Assembly (NCBI GenBank): GCA_002077045.2
Contig: KZ111182.1
Span: 66,530 to 130,529 of the forward strand
DNA from: Rachicladosporium sp. CCFEE 5018
Taxonomy: Eukaryota; Ascomycota; Dothideomycetes; Cladosporiales; Cladosporiaceae
Direction of reading: 5' to 3'
Length of the DNA: 64,000 nt
The position numbers were made by a program, and so were the translations under genes. Within the stretch, counting starts at the first letter, position 1. Each line of letters starts with the position of its first letter. A model generated the notes under the pieces. The model was not told the DNA's origin, searched no databases, and worked only from the letters and a program-made list of their open reading frames with translations. Shown in pieces: positions 36,005 to 46,409 of this stretch.

Positions 36005-36065
36005 ACGAAACGAACATTGAAAAATGGAGTTCAAAGGACCGCGATGGTACTACTGATCAACCGTC
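36005..36065 (-). repeat. Right terminal inverted repeat
   Basis: Reverse complement of the left repeat: 38 perfect bases from 36065 inward, then about 70% identity to 61 bp. Confidence 0.9.
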
Positions 36066-36070
36066 CTACC
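36066..36070. repeat. Target-site duplication CTACC (right)
   Basis: Exact copy of the 5 bp that precede the left terminal repeat (28659-28663). Confidence 0.85.
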
Positions 36071-36643
36071 CACGTGTCGAGTAAATACTCAGAAACAACT
36101 GTCGCACTGCTTGTGAATCTCGTGATGGAAGCGTGTAAACGACCACACCCGGATGGCGGATCCGTAGTGTCGAAGCAGGCGCTGCCGTCGTTTCTCCAGC
36201 AAGCTGGGAAATAATGGAATGCGTACTACTGCAACGTGTGCCCGTGACGAGACTTGTGAGACAGAAAGCAAGATACCGAAGAGCGACTGGACAATCCTGC
36301 CACTTGCGTATCTAAGGTCCATGACGATTTGCCTCTCAACGTCTCCATGATACAGAACTTCACTGCTGTGATCAACGTGATAGCAGCATACCCTGCGATA
36401 TAAACATTTCGAGAATCGTGGGTATCGTTTGGTATGTCAAATGGGCCGCTGATGAGACGCTCGCAGCGCATTTCATACTTCACCATACCTCACCAATATC
36501 TACCCATCATTCCTTTGACAGCTCTGTGGGAGGCGTAGGATCCCGGCGTATGCCCTCTCGTAGCGAGGCTATGCCCGTCCCTCTTTGCTGACGGCGCGCC
36601 TACACATCCGCGCTCACCCGAGCCACAGACCACCTCGCGCTCC
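36071..36643. other. Intergenic region right of the transposon
   Basis: 570 bp of normal-composition DNA between the transposon and the stop of the next gene. Only short frames; nothing recognised. The composition change at 36065 is sharp. Confidence 0.45.
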
Positions 36644-37617
36644 CTACTGCTTGCGATACCATGCCCCGAACTCCGCGGTGAAGCTACCCCAGTTCTCCTT
36701 ACCATGCGAACGGTGTGGCCGCGAAGGGATATTGTACACCTCGGACAGCTTCAGGCCAGTAGAATCATCCAGCTGCACAGCGTGTCCACTCTTCTTGGTC
36801 TTGATGCGATGCTCCCAGGTGAACTGGGCGAGGTCGACGAACTTAGTGCGGAATAGATGTTGCCACTTCTCGTCATCGAATGAACAGCGCCAGATGCGCT
36901 CCATGGCCACGGCTTCGTCTTCGTACCAGAATACCAGCTTCAAAATGTTGAGCGGGAACTCGTCGAACAGGCAAGTGAGTAGGTCACGGATCTGCTCGTC
37001 GCTGGCTTGCTTCCATGCCTCGATACCTCCGGACTTTTCCACCAATCTCTTCATGCCCTGCAGTAACGTCAGTATTAATTCTTCAATAACAATAAGGGAC
37101 CGCCTTCAAGACTCACTTTCAAATTGGTCTTGCTCGTTTTGGCATGCGCATCACGCACATACTTCTGCACCAGCTCCGTGTGCCCTTGCAGGTTCGAGGT
37201 CGTCACTATCGGCCAATCCTTCAATACCTTACGACTCGCAACGTCATCAAGCGGATCTTTGACTAGGAGGAAGCCGCACTGCACACGCTTGATCTCGGCG
37301 TTCGGTCTATGCCCGACCATCTGTCTGGAGCGCAGGTGGGTGTCCTTGAATCTGCGGACATCGTTCTCAGAGACGCTCGTCTTCGAACGATTGCTGCCCT
37401 CTGTGTCTTCGGCGATCTCATGCGCCTTCTTGAGTAGCTTCTCGCTGTAGCCGTTTGGAAATTTTCTGACGGTGATGTCCGTACTGTAGATTTCGAGAAG
37501 GTAGTTGTACTCAGGGTATGTGAGAGGGCCAAAGCCTTTCTTGATCATGACAGAGCGCTTGAGTTGCCTATCGAGCTCTTCTTGCCTGACCTGCTCTGAG
37601 GTAGACTTGTGCGCCAT
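36644..37617 (-). CDS. Gene B: hypothetical protein
   Basis: Exons 37617-37117 and 37057-36644 (59-nt intron, GTGAGT...CTGCAG) give 304 aa. The ATG MAHKSTSEQVRQ is chosen because the longer frame to 37665 starts with TTG. The protein is soluble and charged, with a Lys-rich middle (TSVSENDVRRFKDTHLRSRQ) and a second part with several Trp residues (FWYEDEAVAMERIWRCSFDD; QHLFRTKFVDLAQFTWEH). No signal peptide or TM is present and I do not recognise the family. It lies between the transposon and gene C, on the same strand as A and C. Confidence 0.65.
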
Positions 37618-38026
37618 CTCGGCGAAGCTGTGGAGGTTGTGAATGCGAGTAGACACTAACGGCAACAGTCGGTGGTGCTTTGAACAAAGGAGAAGGTTGT
37701 ACGTCAGTGCGGAGTGGGAGTTAGTGGATCATCAAGTGTGCCGTGAGATCGCCTACCGCCGTGCGCGTGTTGCAAATTTCCGTTGCCTGTAGTGAAGTCA
37801 CATCCCAACTCAAATGAAGGCGATTGACACCTGTTCAGGCACATTCAACGCCTCACTCGAGGCATCACCTGCATCAAAACGTGGCCGTGATCCTCTCTTG
37901 CATGTGCTCACTGAAACGACCAAATGCGCACGATATATTTATTGGCTTGTGAATTCTCGTCCAGCATCGTATCAAGATCACAAACTGAATTCGCCAAGGT
38001 TGCAGAACACCTAATGGTATGGCGTC
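37618..38026. other. Short intergenic region
   Basis: 410 bp between the gene B start and the gene C stop, both on the minus strand. It should contain the gene B promoter. The 66-codon frame at 37814-38014 has no supporting feature. Confidence 0.4.
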
Positions 38027-41000
38027 TCATTTGCCAGGATCGCCCGAATCGACCTTCCAAAGCTCCTTGATTCCCTTTCCACCTCCGGGTACCGACACGA
38101 ACGCTCTCATGTCATCGGTGTAGTACTTCTCCTCCCACCTCACCTTTGTCCTGAAGCCCGGCTGCTGGCCCTGCCCATGCACATTCACCGATGTTGGCCC
38201 GATCCCGAGTGCAATCGGGACCTCTGCAAGTCGGAAACTCAGGTCCCTCGTTCTCTCATCGTTCATGACGATGGTCGGTCTAGGCTTGGCACTCCTAGGC
38301 ACAACCCGAATTTGTATATGCGTAGTGGTCCAATTGATGTACACGACAAAGCGTTGGTTCGAGAGCATACGGGCGCGGGGGTCATTGTAGTTCACATCGA
38401 CGAGTGCTTCGACGTCGGTGACCCCAGAGTGTGGAAGGTTGACCACAACCTCTGCCAAGTTTTGAGCGTTTCCACTGCTTGACTTACGTATGACGAAGAT
38501 GAGATCAAAGAGGTAGTCGTTCTTCATGGGTATATAGCCGTTCGGATCGTATGCATCGCGGTCCCATTTCGGAGGCTTACCCTTGTAATCAGGGAAGACG
38601 TCGAGGGAAAACTACGGAGTGGTCTCAGTATATAAGTCATCTGTTCGCGAGCACGTCCTAACGTACCCATGATTGCCTGTTGCTGTTCATGATGGGTGAG
38701 ATGTCCGCTGGTTTTCCCGTCACTGTCACGTTCGTAGAAGCCACGGCTCGAGCAGGAGGGTCAAACGGAGCTTGGATTCGTATGTTGTTCTTGGGATCAC
38801 CTTGAGAGATCCCGTCAGGCTCCTTTTCGCCCATTCCAGCAGTGGCAGAAGTGTCCTCGGTCTCGACAGGATCGGTCGTCCAATCTCTTGAGTTAGCGCA
38901 CCATAGCTGTCGTATGTCTGTCTCCCCAAGCTTACTTATTGAGGTCGATGGCGTGATCTTGAAGTAATATGCTTTATCGTTGAGTTCCATGGCGAGCTCA
39001 GCAGAGTTGGGAACGTAATCAAGGTACGCTTCGCCCTTACCACTTGCGGATCCGAAAGTGAGCTTCGCGTTGATAGCTTTGGCCAGTGGTGTTACCCTGA
39101 CCATGCGAGAATCTACATCATACCATGCTGCAGCTTCCGTATCGCTAGGTGATGGAGACAATGTCGGCCAGTCCTTTCCCACCAGTGGCGAGCGAGTGTA
39201 AAGCTTCGTCAGGTTGAATTTGGGCAGACCTGTGGTGGTGAGCGAGGACCCTAGGCTGAAACGCTGCTGATGAGGCGGCTGTGCGAATGTGATATTGTCC
39301 AGTTCCTCCACTTGACGATCAAGCAAACAGAGCAATGTGATATCGTCCAGCTTGGTGTACCTGCAGTACGGTGCTCGAGAGTCCGTTTTCTTCGGATCGT
39401 CGCCTGTCCATGTCACCTGTAAGTATAGAAGTCAGCTGCATGTCGCAGTCACGGCTTTGCAGTCAGCATGCATCGTCTTACCGTTATGCGCAAGTCAGGC
39501 ATCACCTGCACTATCTGAGACCGCAATATGAAACCATTGAACGGGACCTGCATATGCGCACCACCTACGTCCGCCTTCAGATACTCATTGAAGACGCCCT
39601 TGATATAGTCTCGGACCAAGTCGTCGTCTCGATCGAGATGATTTGCCACAGACAGAGCCCCATCGATGAGGCAGTCCGTCCAGTTTCGGTCAATATGGAA
39701 GAATCGAAGCGACTCATTCGGGAGGAATGAAGGGTCGGGGATCAGGAAGTGAGCCGGGATGTCGGCAAGAGATAGCTTGTTCGCAAGCCAAGAGCTTACC
39801 AGTGGCCAGTCGGAGTTGTTTGGCTTGTCAAGAGAGAACTCGGTCCAGATCGCGCTCCCTGCGCTGGTTTGCTTAGCGATCTCATCCTTCATGGCAAGTG
39901 CAATCCTGGGGCGTATTGCAGGATCGTCTATCGCATGTGGTGGAAGAGTCCTTGCCGTAGGCTGCACGATCCTTTGTGGTTCGGGAGTGCTGGTGCCTTT
40001 CGCCAGGCTTTTTAGCGTTTTCATCTTGTCCGTGAGCCCAGCAATTATGGTATGGGTCGAGGAGACTCCATTGTCGTCGCTATGCACCTTGCTGACTGCC
40101 CAATTGTATACGAGTGATCGGAAACGCATCAAAGCGGCGTTGAAGGCAGTGTCAGCGATTGCACAAGCTTTGCCAAGTTGCCATGCAGAGGAGTAGCTAA
40201 GATCGATGAGACCAGTGGCTGGATCGAGAATCTGATACTCTTTAGAAGTGTTGCTTCCGGCGCACCAGTCATCGCGTGGTGGCCACTGGACCCGCTGTGG
40301 TACAAGAGGCCCTCGACTGAAAGCTGCAGTCTCCTCGCCAGTCTCAGTCCGCCACCTGGCAAGCGAATACCCTGCGTCGAGCCGCTTGTGCAGAGCACCA
40401 GCTGTCTTCGCTTGCTTGGTGGCTACAGCGGGTGTTCCGGAGGTGACTTTCGACGCCTCGACAAGAACATCCAGTAGACTTTGTGGGGGCTTCAGCATCT
40501 GCATGCTCTTCATGATCTCACGAGTGTCCTCTACAAAGTCCCACGGATGGGGAGGCAGCGCTGTATACGTCCAGGAGAACAGAGAGACCATCGCAATGCG
40601 CTCCATTCCTACGGTCGCTACCTTCGTGCTTTTGGGGTCGGCAAGGAGTTCAGCAGCAATCGCATCGTTATCCGTCTTGACAGCATCGTGCACGCCCTGT
40701 AGCGTGGAATCGACATGCTCAATAGAGATGAGATGGCAGATTTGAGTAGTCGGTACCGTGAGGTCAAGTCTTGCAGTCCGACCGGACACAACGATGCTGT
40801 AATTGCCGACTTGCTCAACGCCAGCATCGGGAAAGCCTTCTGTGTTGACCTGTCGACTGTCAGCAGCGTTGCCCCAAATACATCACTCTCAGCGCCCTGA
40901 TTGGGCTGAACATACCGCACGCATGTGAGCAAGGTATTTGTTGCCTTCAACATTCGACTGCATAGTTCCATCAGCGGCGGTCTGCGTGAATAGTTTGAGG

Positions 41001-41867
41001 AAGGTTGCCTTTGTCGGAAAGATGGCTGTCATCGCCTCGTTGGAGGCCTTCAATTCGTCTAGACCCTTGGTGTCGGTGGCAAAACCAGCGTCGTAGTTGA
41101 TTCGAGATCCGAGAGCGAGATGCATGTACTCCTGCACCTGCATGGCGAACGCACCGCTCAGCGGCTGTCTGTCGAGCTTAAGATCGATTGACGGAGAGTC
41201 CTTGATGAGATACGGCTTGAAGTCGACCGGAAGTATAAGCTCTGCCGGGTCGAACACCATGACTGCCAGCTGGGGCGTTTATTAGTGTCATGATATGAGA
41301 ACAACCCCCAGCATCCATGCTTACCCATGGGACTGCACTACGGAACATGTTAGTCGGCGGATCTGACGTTTTGGGGGTCACGCGATCAGATTCAAGGTCG
41401 GGATCGCATAAATCGGGCATGAGAACACCAGCACCTGCATGACGTTCCCATGGGAAATGCGGATCGTTCAGTACGATGTGTGGCAAGATCCTGGCTTCGT
41501 CCTGGTGACCGTCCGGTGGATAGTAGCTATTCACCATGGATCTCTCGATCGCAAACTGGGGCGCCATGACTTCGAACTCTTGAGGCGCTGGAATGAAGAC
41601 ATTCTGTGATGCCTCTCGTCTGTTCTGCTTCGTGAGCTTTTTTCTTCTCCACCCTTTATCGTGGTCGTTGGGTGGGTCCTTGGATTCGTAGCTGTCCGAT
41701 TCGATTACTTGCTCAACATTGATACTGTAATCGCCTGCGAGCAGGCCGGGACGATAGTATGAGTACAGCTGCATCTCACCAGGCTTGACAAGAGGCGGCT
41801 CAAATGGCGTTCCTGCGTTAGCCGCCAGGAACTTTGCCATGTGGCGGAGGGGGATATCGCGGGCCAT
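38027..41867 (-). CDS. Gene C: large unknown protein with FPWER motif (5' end uncertain)
   Basis: Exons 41867-41325, 41269-40916, 40849-39482, 39416-38667 and 38611-38027 join through four 55-66 nt introns to 1199 aa. Landmarks: MQLYSYYRPGLLAGDYSINV, a long segment with MAPQFAIERSMVNSYYPPDG and LPHIVLNDPHFPWER, then VPWLAVMVFDPAELILP, DAGVEQVGNYSIVVSGRTA, VPFNGFILRSQIVQVMPDLR and NGYIPMKNDYLFDLIF. No signal peptide or TM. I recall large bacterial proteins with the LPHVV/LPWER and PWLALL-x-FD pattern and no assigned function, so a bacterial relative is suspected. The frame stays open upstream to 42020, so 5' exon(s) beyond 41867 are likely. Divergent from the four-TM gene at 42737. Confidence 0.7.
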
Positions 41868-42736
41868 GGCGTTGATGTTGAGGATGTCCTGCCGATTTTT
41901 GAAATAGGACCTCGAGGGCCGTGAAGGTGGGCAGCAGTCGACGACTCCAGTAGTAATGAGGACGGTCTCCTGGAGTGGCAGGTCTATTGCCAGTAGAGCA
42001 TCGATGGTGCCTTGCAGAGCTCAGTTGCCGCGAGCTCCAGGTCCAGGTGCGCTCCACAGGCTGGACGTCCGGTGTGCTCTCAAAGCCAGTCCAGACGAAG
42101 TCGACTTGTCTGCTGTCACCACACCCCCGAAGCGCGACGGCGTCGCCATTGACCAGCATACAATATCATGCTGTACATGGACCTACCGTGAACCTCAGAG
42201 AAGGGTTGCAGAACAACTGTCGCGTGGCGCTCCACCACCGCGTTCTGAGGTTGCCTGTCCGAATGGTGGCGCGGTGTCGAGTGCTTCGCTACCACACACC
42301 GCCAGCACCTCGCGCAACGATAACAACAGCTGATATCGTCCCAAGCCATCGTCTTCAACCGATCGTGGCAGCTTCGACAGCGGTCTGGACATGGCGATGG
42401 TAAGCTGCAGATGGTGTGAGACAAAGAGGCTGGCTGAGATGCATGTGTGACAACGCGGAGACTTTTGTGGCTGGCGGATCCCTTGTACCACGCGAAGCTA
42501 CAACATGAACTGGGAATAGTCTCGGGCGCTGCAACCGCGGCGATACCGGCAAATATGGCCCTCTGGATTGGCAGGCATACGCAACGAGAGCGAAATGCTC
42601 TTGACTTCGGACTTCAACAACAGGCGTGATCACAGCGTGTAAAGCTCCTCGAACACCTCCTCGACCTCCAAGATATCTGTCTATGCCGCTGGGCGTCTAA
42701 GTCTCATGCGTACCTTGGATCGGGCATCCTCTCACA
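41868..42736. other. Upstream region of gene C, probably with 5' exon(s)
   Basis: On the minus strand the gene C frame continues without a stop to 42020 (ALQGTIDALLAIDLPLQETV; GVVDCCPPSRPSRSYFKNRQ). A second open frame from an ATG at 42159 (MLVNGDAVALRG, VDFVWTGFESTPD) ends near the same place in another frame. An intron or an indel near 42020 could join them. I could not settle it. The rest (42160-42736) should be the divergent promoter. Confidence 0.4.
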
Positions 42737-43699
42737 ATGGCGAAGATCACACGTCTGGCAGCTATCCTGACACCACTCGCGCTCGCGACAGTCGCAATAG
42801 CCTTCGCCATCACGGCTGCAACCCATAAGGATTGGTCTTCTCGGAATTTCTACACAGATGACCAATCTCAATGGAGTCCAGCGACGATCGACTCGACCGA
42901 GTACCGTTCACCTTTCCAGATCTGTGGCTACAGACGAGACAATACTACCTTGAGTCTCGACTCTCGCAATAACACTTACACCTACGTCTGCCAGCGATTC
43001 GGTTCGTCTGGCAGCAACAAGACAAGCTGCGAGTCGCTCAATTACACGCTTACGCAGTCTGATGCTCGCTATGGCGATGAACGCCTGTGCCAGCAGATCC
43101 ACTGGGCTGGCAATGTGAGTAGTCGTGCAGCTTGGAAGCCAACGAATGGAGCTAACGCCAACTTCTAGCTCGTCATCGCCAGCACGTCTTTCATCGGCAT
43201 AGGCTTCTTCTTTACATTCTTCCTCGCCTTTCTCTCCATGATCATGATCTTCACCCCGAACGCAGCAGAGCAAGACTCACCTCGGGAGTCGGAGGCCCAC
43301 GCGGAAGCCTCAAAGCACGCAACGGCACACTCGCATCAGCCCCAGCATCAGCATGTTCGCAAACGGCCTCATGAACGCTTTCTGCTACCCGTGGCACCAT
43401 GGTTCAACGTTCTTCTGATCTTCTGCTTCGTCTTCGGTGGAGTACTCTACATCTTCGCGCAGTTCTACGGCGTGCTAGCATTCGTGCAGTCAGCTCCCGA
43501 CAATGGCGCATTCGCATCATTCGGCAATAACAACAATGGAGATACTGTGGTCGGACTGAACCGCGAGCATGCTCCGTGGGTGCAGGGCAAGGCTCTGAGT
43601 GTGTACGCTTCGGCGGCATGGCTGAGTGCTGGGCTTGCGGCAATGGCGGCTGGATTTGTGTGGAGGTTGCCGAGAATCTCTGGCAGGAACATCTTGTAG
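42737..43699 (+). CDS. Gene D: four-TM membrane protein (claudin/SUR7-like layout)
   Basis: Exons 42737-43114 and 43169-43699 (54-nt intron) give 302 aa. TM1 (LAAILTPLALATVAIAFAIT) is followed by a ~100-residue outside loop with several N-glycosylation sites (NTT, NNT, NKT, NYT) and Cys residues. TM2 (FIGIGFFFTFFLAFLSMIMI), a His-rich cytosolic loop, TM3 (FNVLLIFCFVFGGVLYIF) and TM4 near the C-terminus complete it. This is the general layout of fungal SUR7/claudin-like proteins, but no diagnostic motif is clear, so only the topology is claimed. It sits between genes C and E. Confidence 0.7.
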
Positions 43700-44025
43700 C
43701 GGCTACGTAGGCACATTACTGGTTGCGTCGTAGATGAAACCGTCATGTTATCATCGCTCCCCAGAGCGTTGTTCCCAAACGTCAATCATCAGTTTTGCAT
43801 GCCGCGGATTCTGCACTCTCAGCGGCGCATATGCTCTGCTACGCCCCATTGGACGCTGTCCGGCACTGTGCTTGTGGATGATCGTCTCTTCCGTAAGCTC
43901 ATCCCTGTCTTCAGTACATCTCGACGACTCTCCAGCATTCGACCTGCCGGCATAGGGTATGCCGTTCTATATGCTCAGCATGGCGCCCACTCCACTGTGA
44001 GGCTCTTCGCGTTTCAGGAGATCAG
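43700..44025. other. Convergent intergenic region
   Basis: 325 bp between the stops of gene D (plus) and gene E (minus); nothing recognised. Confidence 0.4.
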
Positions 44026-45860
44026 TCAGTGCCAGCCAGCAATGAGATTCAACTCCGGCTCGAGATTCAGGGCCAACGGGAGTCTGTCTGTACCCAGTGC
44101 GCGCGCAGCAGGCGTAGCAGCTGCTAGTTGCGCTGGTGCCAGAGCTGCCACCAAGGGTAAGTAGGACTTAGCGAACATGAAGCGACTAGTGGACGGACTC
44201 CATCCTATATTCATGACGTTCCAGCCATACCGGCTTTCGAACGTGAGGAGCGGCACGGACGTACCAGAGGTTGGCGGTACCGCCGTTTGCACATCGTTGC
44301 TCCACGTAACATGAAAAGGAGCTCCGCTGAAGAGGCCAAACCTATAAGCGGCAGTGAGGTTTGTGGCATCAAGACTTAGCGCAGCTTTCCACATACTTTG
44401 CCAGAGTGGGGGTTCGCCACCCGCAAGTATGTCCTTCGCCCCAGTACCTCGGTCGTAAGTGACTTCCAGTGTCGTATTCGCAGGCTGAGGTGTCACTTGA
44501 CGGAGACCACCAACCGTGACCAGATTGCCGATGTTCCTGACCTCCGTCAGAACTAGCGGTCGCACGACGCCTGAGACGAATGCATCCCGCGAAAGCCCCC
44601 AGAACAGTCTCCGCGCTGCTCCAGAAGTGTCCTGTGCAACGATGGCTAGAGCGAGCGCAGCTGGGGAAGTCTTAGGCAGCTGGGGATGTGTGTTCTTCGG
44701 CGTCCGTCCCATCGTCAATGTCGGGGTCAGCGAGCCCACGGCCAACAGGTAGGTAAGCAGTCCAACGATCTGACTCCGCTGTGGCTCGCGCAAGTCAATT
44801 TCTTGTCCTTTCTCCTCTTCGCCATTTGCCCCTTCGTCTCCTGCCGCTGCGAGTGCGAGCCTTACGAGCTTAGCAGCACAGTTTCCAGCAACGCGCCAAA
44901 GGGCTGCAGATTGCATGGTTCGGTGCACATCATTTACATTCACCGTTCGAACGTTGATCGGGTATTCCCAATGCACCACAGGCCAATCGAGCTGAGGGTG
45001 ACCCCTACCAAATTTATAGACCCACGTATGCTGCCAGAGACGACAAAAGTCCTCGACATGCGCACCGAGCCAGCCGAGCTCGACTTGATAATTGACCTGC
45101 TTTGATCAGCACTCATGTTGTAGATACGTGCTCGCAGGTCATTTACCTGAACAGCGCAGTGCTCCTGGTCAGGGCCTTTTGCGATTCTGAACTTGGGCGT
45201 CCAATGCACTTCGTCGAAGTGGGGATCCTTTCCGGTCGCCAGGCTCTTAATTTTGTTGCTCAATTGAATCTTGAATATATTGCGCAAATCCACGAATCCA
45301 GTGGGCACACTCACTTCGTCGACAAGCGAGTTATACTTGGTAACAAAGTCGTTCAGCGGTCGTAGAACGGTGGGCAGTGTATCAATAGTGATGGACGAGT
45401 TCTTGCCTGGGACAGATGATTTGTCTCTGAAGAACAAAATTGCATCACGGAATTTCCGCGTGCAGAGATGCAGTTGAATCCAGAACTGGTAGTCTCCAAC
45501 GTCTTGCGCGGAGCTGTTGAGTTCCACGATGCAGCACTTTACATTGGTCTCTGGAGGGCCGTCGGCAAAGTAGACGTCTTTCATACCCCCAATACCGTCG
45601 GCCACGCAGTGGAATCCAAACAGCCCTTCCCAGTTGACGTCTGATTCCGTGCCATATTGTGAGTGTGACGGCTCCGCTGGTACCAGTATTGGAAGGGGGT
45701 CATATCTTCCTCGCGCGGCATTCCATTCCAGCACTGGAACGGCAGGAATCCGCGGACCAGGCGGCGGGTAGAAGGTCCTCTTCTCATCGCCTAAGGTCCA
45801 AAGAATTTCTAAGCCAGGGAACTCCAGCTCCACGCCCATTCGAGGTCCCGCGGTAGCCAT
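44026..45860 (-). CDS. Gene E: unknown protein, paralogue of gene F
   Basis: Exons 45860-45147 and 45096-44026 (50-nt intron) give 594 aa. It begins MATAGPRMGVELEFPGLEIL and carries RTFYPPPGPR, GTESDVNWEGLFGFHC and VELNSSAQDVGDYQFWIQLH in the first 200 residues. After the splice, VNYQVELGWLGAHVEDFCRL is followed by SQIVGLLTYLLAVGSL, PQLPKTSPAALALAIVAQD and, near the end, AVPPTSGTS and LTFESRYGWNVMNIGWSPS. Gene F has the same blocks in the same order. The opening GVELEF and the later GLLTYLL/LPKTSP blocks faintly recall bacterial proteins with an amidoligase-like N-terminus, but I would not assign function on that. No signal peptide or TM is visible. Confidence 0.7.
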
Positions 45861-46409
45861 GTTGTCCTACAGATCCACGCATCCCACCAGCTCCATGTGC
45901 GGTATTCATGGTCGACGTATTACTAGCAGCAACCTCGACTCCAGCGCAGCTACATGGTCTACAAGCGTACTGCAGAAGGCTGACGTGCAGATGGCAACGC
46001 ATAGAGCGTGTACGATTGGCCGTGGAGGGTCTGCAGAGTGGGGTGCCACGTCTGCAGCCTTCCAGGGGCAGGCGCGACAGATCCCGCGCAAGCGATGACC
46101 TATGGTTGCTGGCAACGTGGATACGGGACGGGTCGGTGATTTCCAAACGAGACGCCAGCCAGCCAGCCACCGTTCGAGCGAACACGAAAGGCGTGAGACA
46201 ACAATTGTTCACAGTATGCCGTCTGTAGCGAGAAGTGTGGTTCCGAGGCTACCGCAGTTGCATGAGCTTCGTGAGTTGACGTGCAAAAGTCGTGTTCACG
46301 CACGCCACAATGCCTCGCTTCACCACGACACAACCGTACTTCACTTGCGCGCGCAACTGCCACCGCAGAAGACGACGAGATGATGCTACTGCATTATCTA
46401 CTCTTAAAG
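45861..46409. other. Intergenic region between paralogues E and F
   Basis: 550 bp from the gene E start to the gene F stop. It holds the gene E promoter. No supported gene. Confidence 0.4.

Larger units (their letters stand above)
28664..36065 (-). mobile_element. 7.4-kb RIP-decayed TIR DNA transposon with integrase-type transposase
   Basis: The two ends are inverted copies starting GACGGTTGATCAG, identical for 38 bp and similar for 61 bp, and flanked by CTACC on both sides. The interior, read on the minus strand, holds from right to left: a Cys/His plus coiled-coil gene copy, an integrase-type DDE transposase, a second ORF, and another coiled-coil gene copy. All are interrupted by stops, mostly TAG or TAA where Gln or Trp is expected. 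The DNA is rich in CTA/TAG and in GCGAGGC/GCGAAGC words absent from the flanks. Integrase-like transposase, TIRs and a 5-bp duplication suggest a Ginger-like or related fungal superfamily, though the terminal bases are not the usual TG...CA. It has no intact gene and is probably immobile unless helped in trans. Confidence 0.9.

Noticed and set aside
28664..36065. LTR retrotransposon with the 1.1-kb direct repeats as LTRs
   Set aside because: The direct repeats are internal and protein-coding, the ends are inverted repeats with a target duplication outside them, and no reverse transcriptase or gag is seen.
37618..37665. Start of gene B at 37665
   Set aside because: That codon is TTG; ATG at 37617 is the first usable start.
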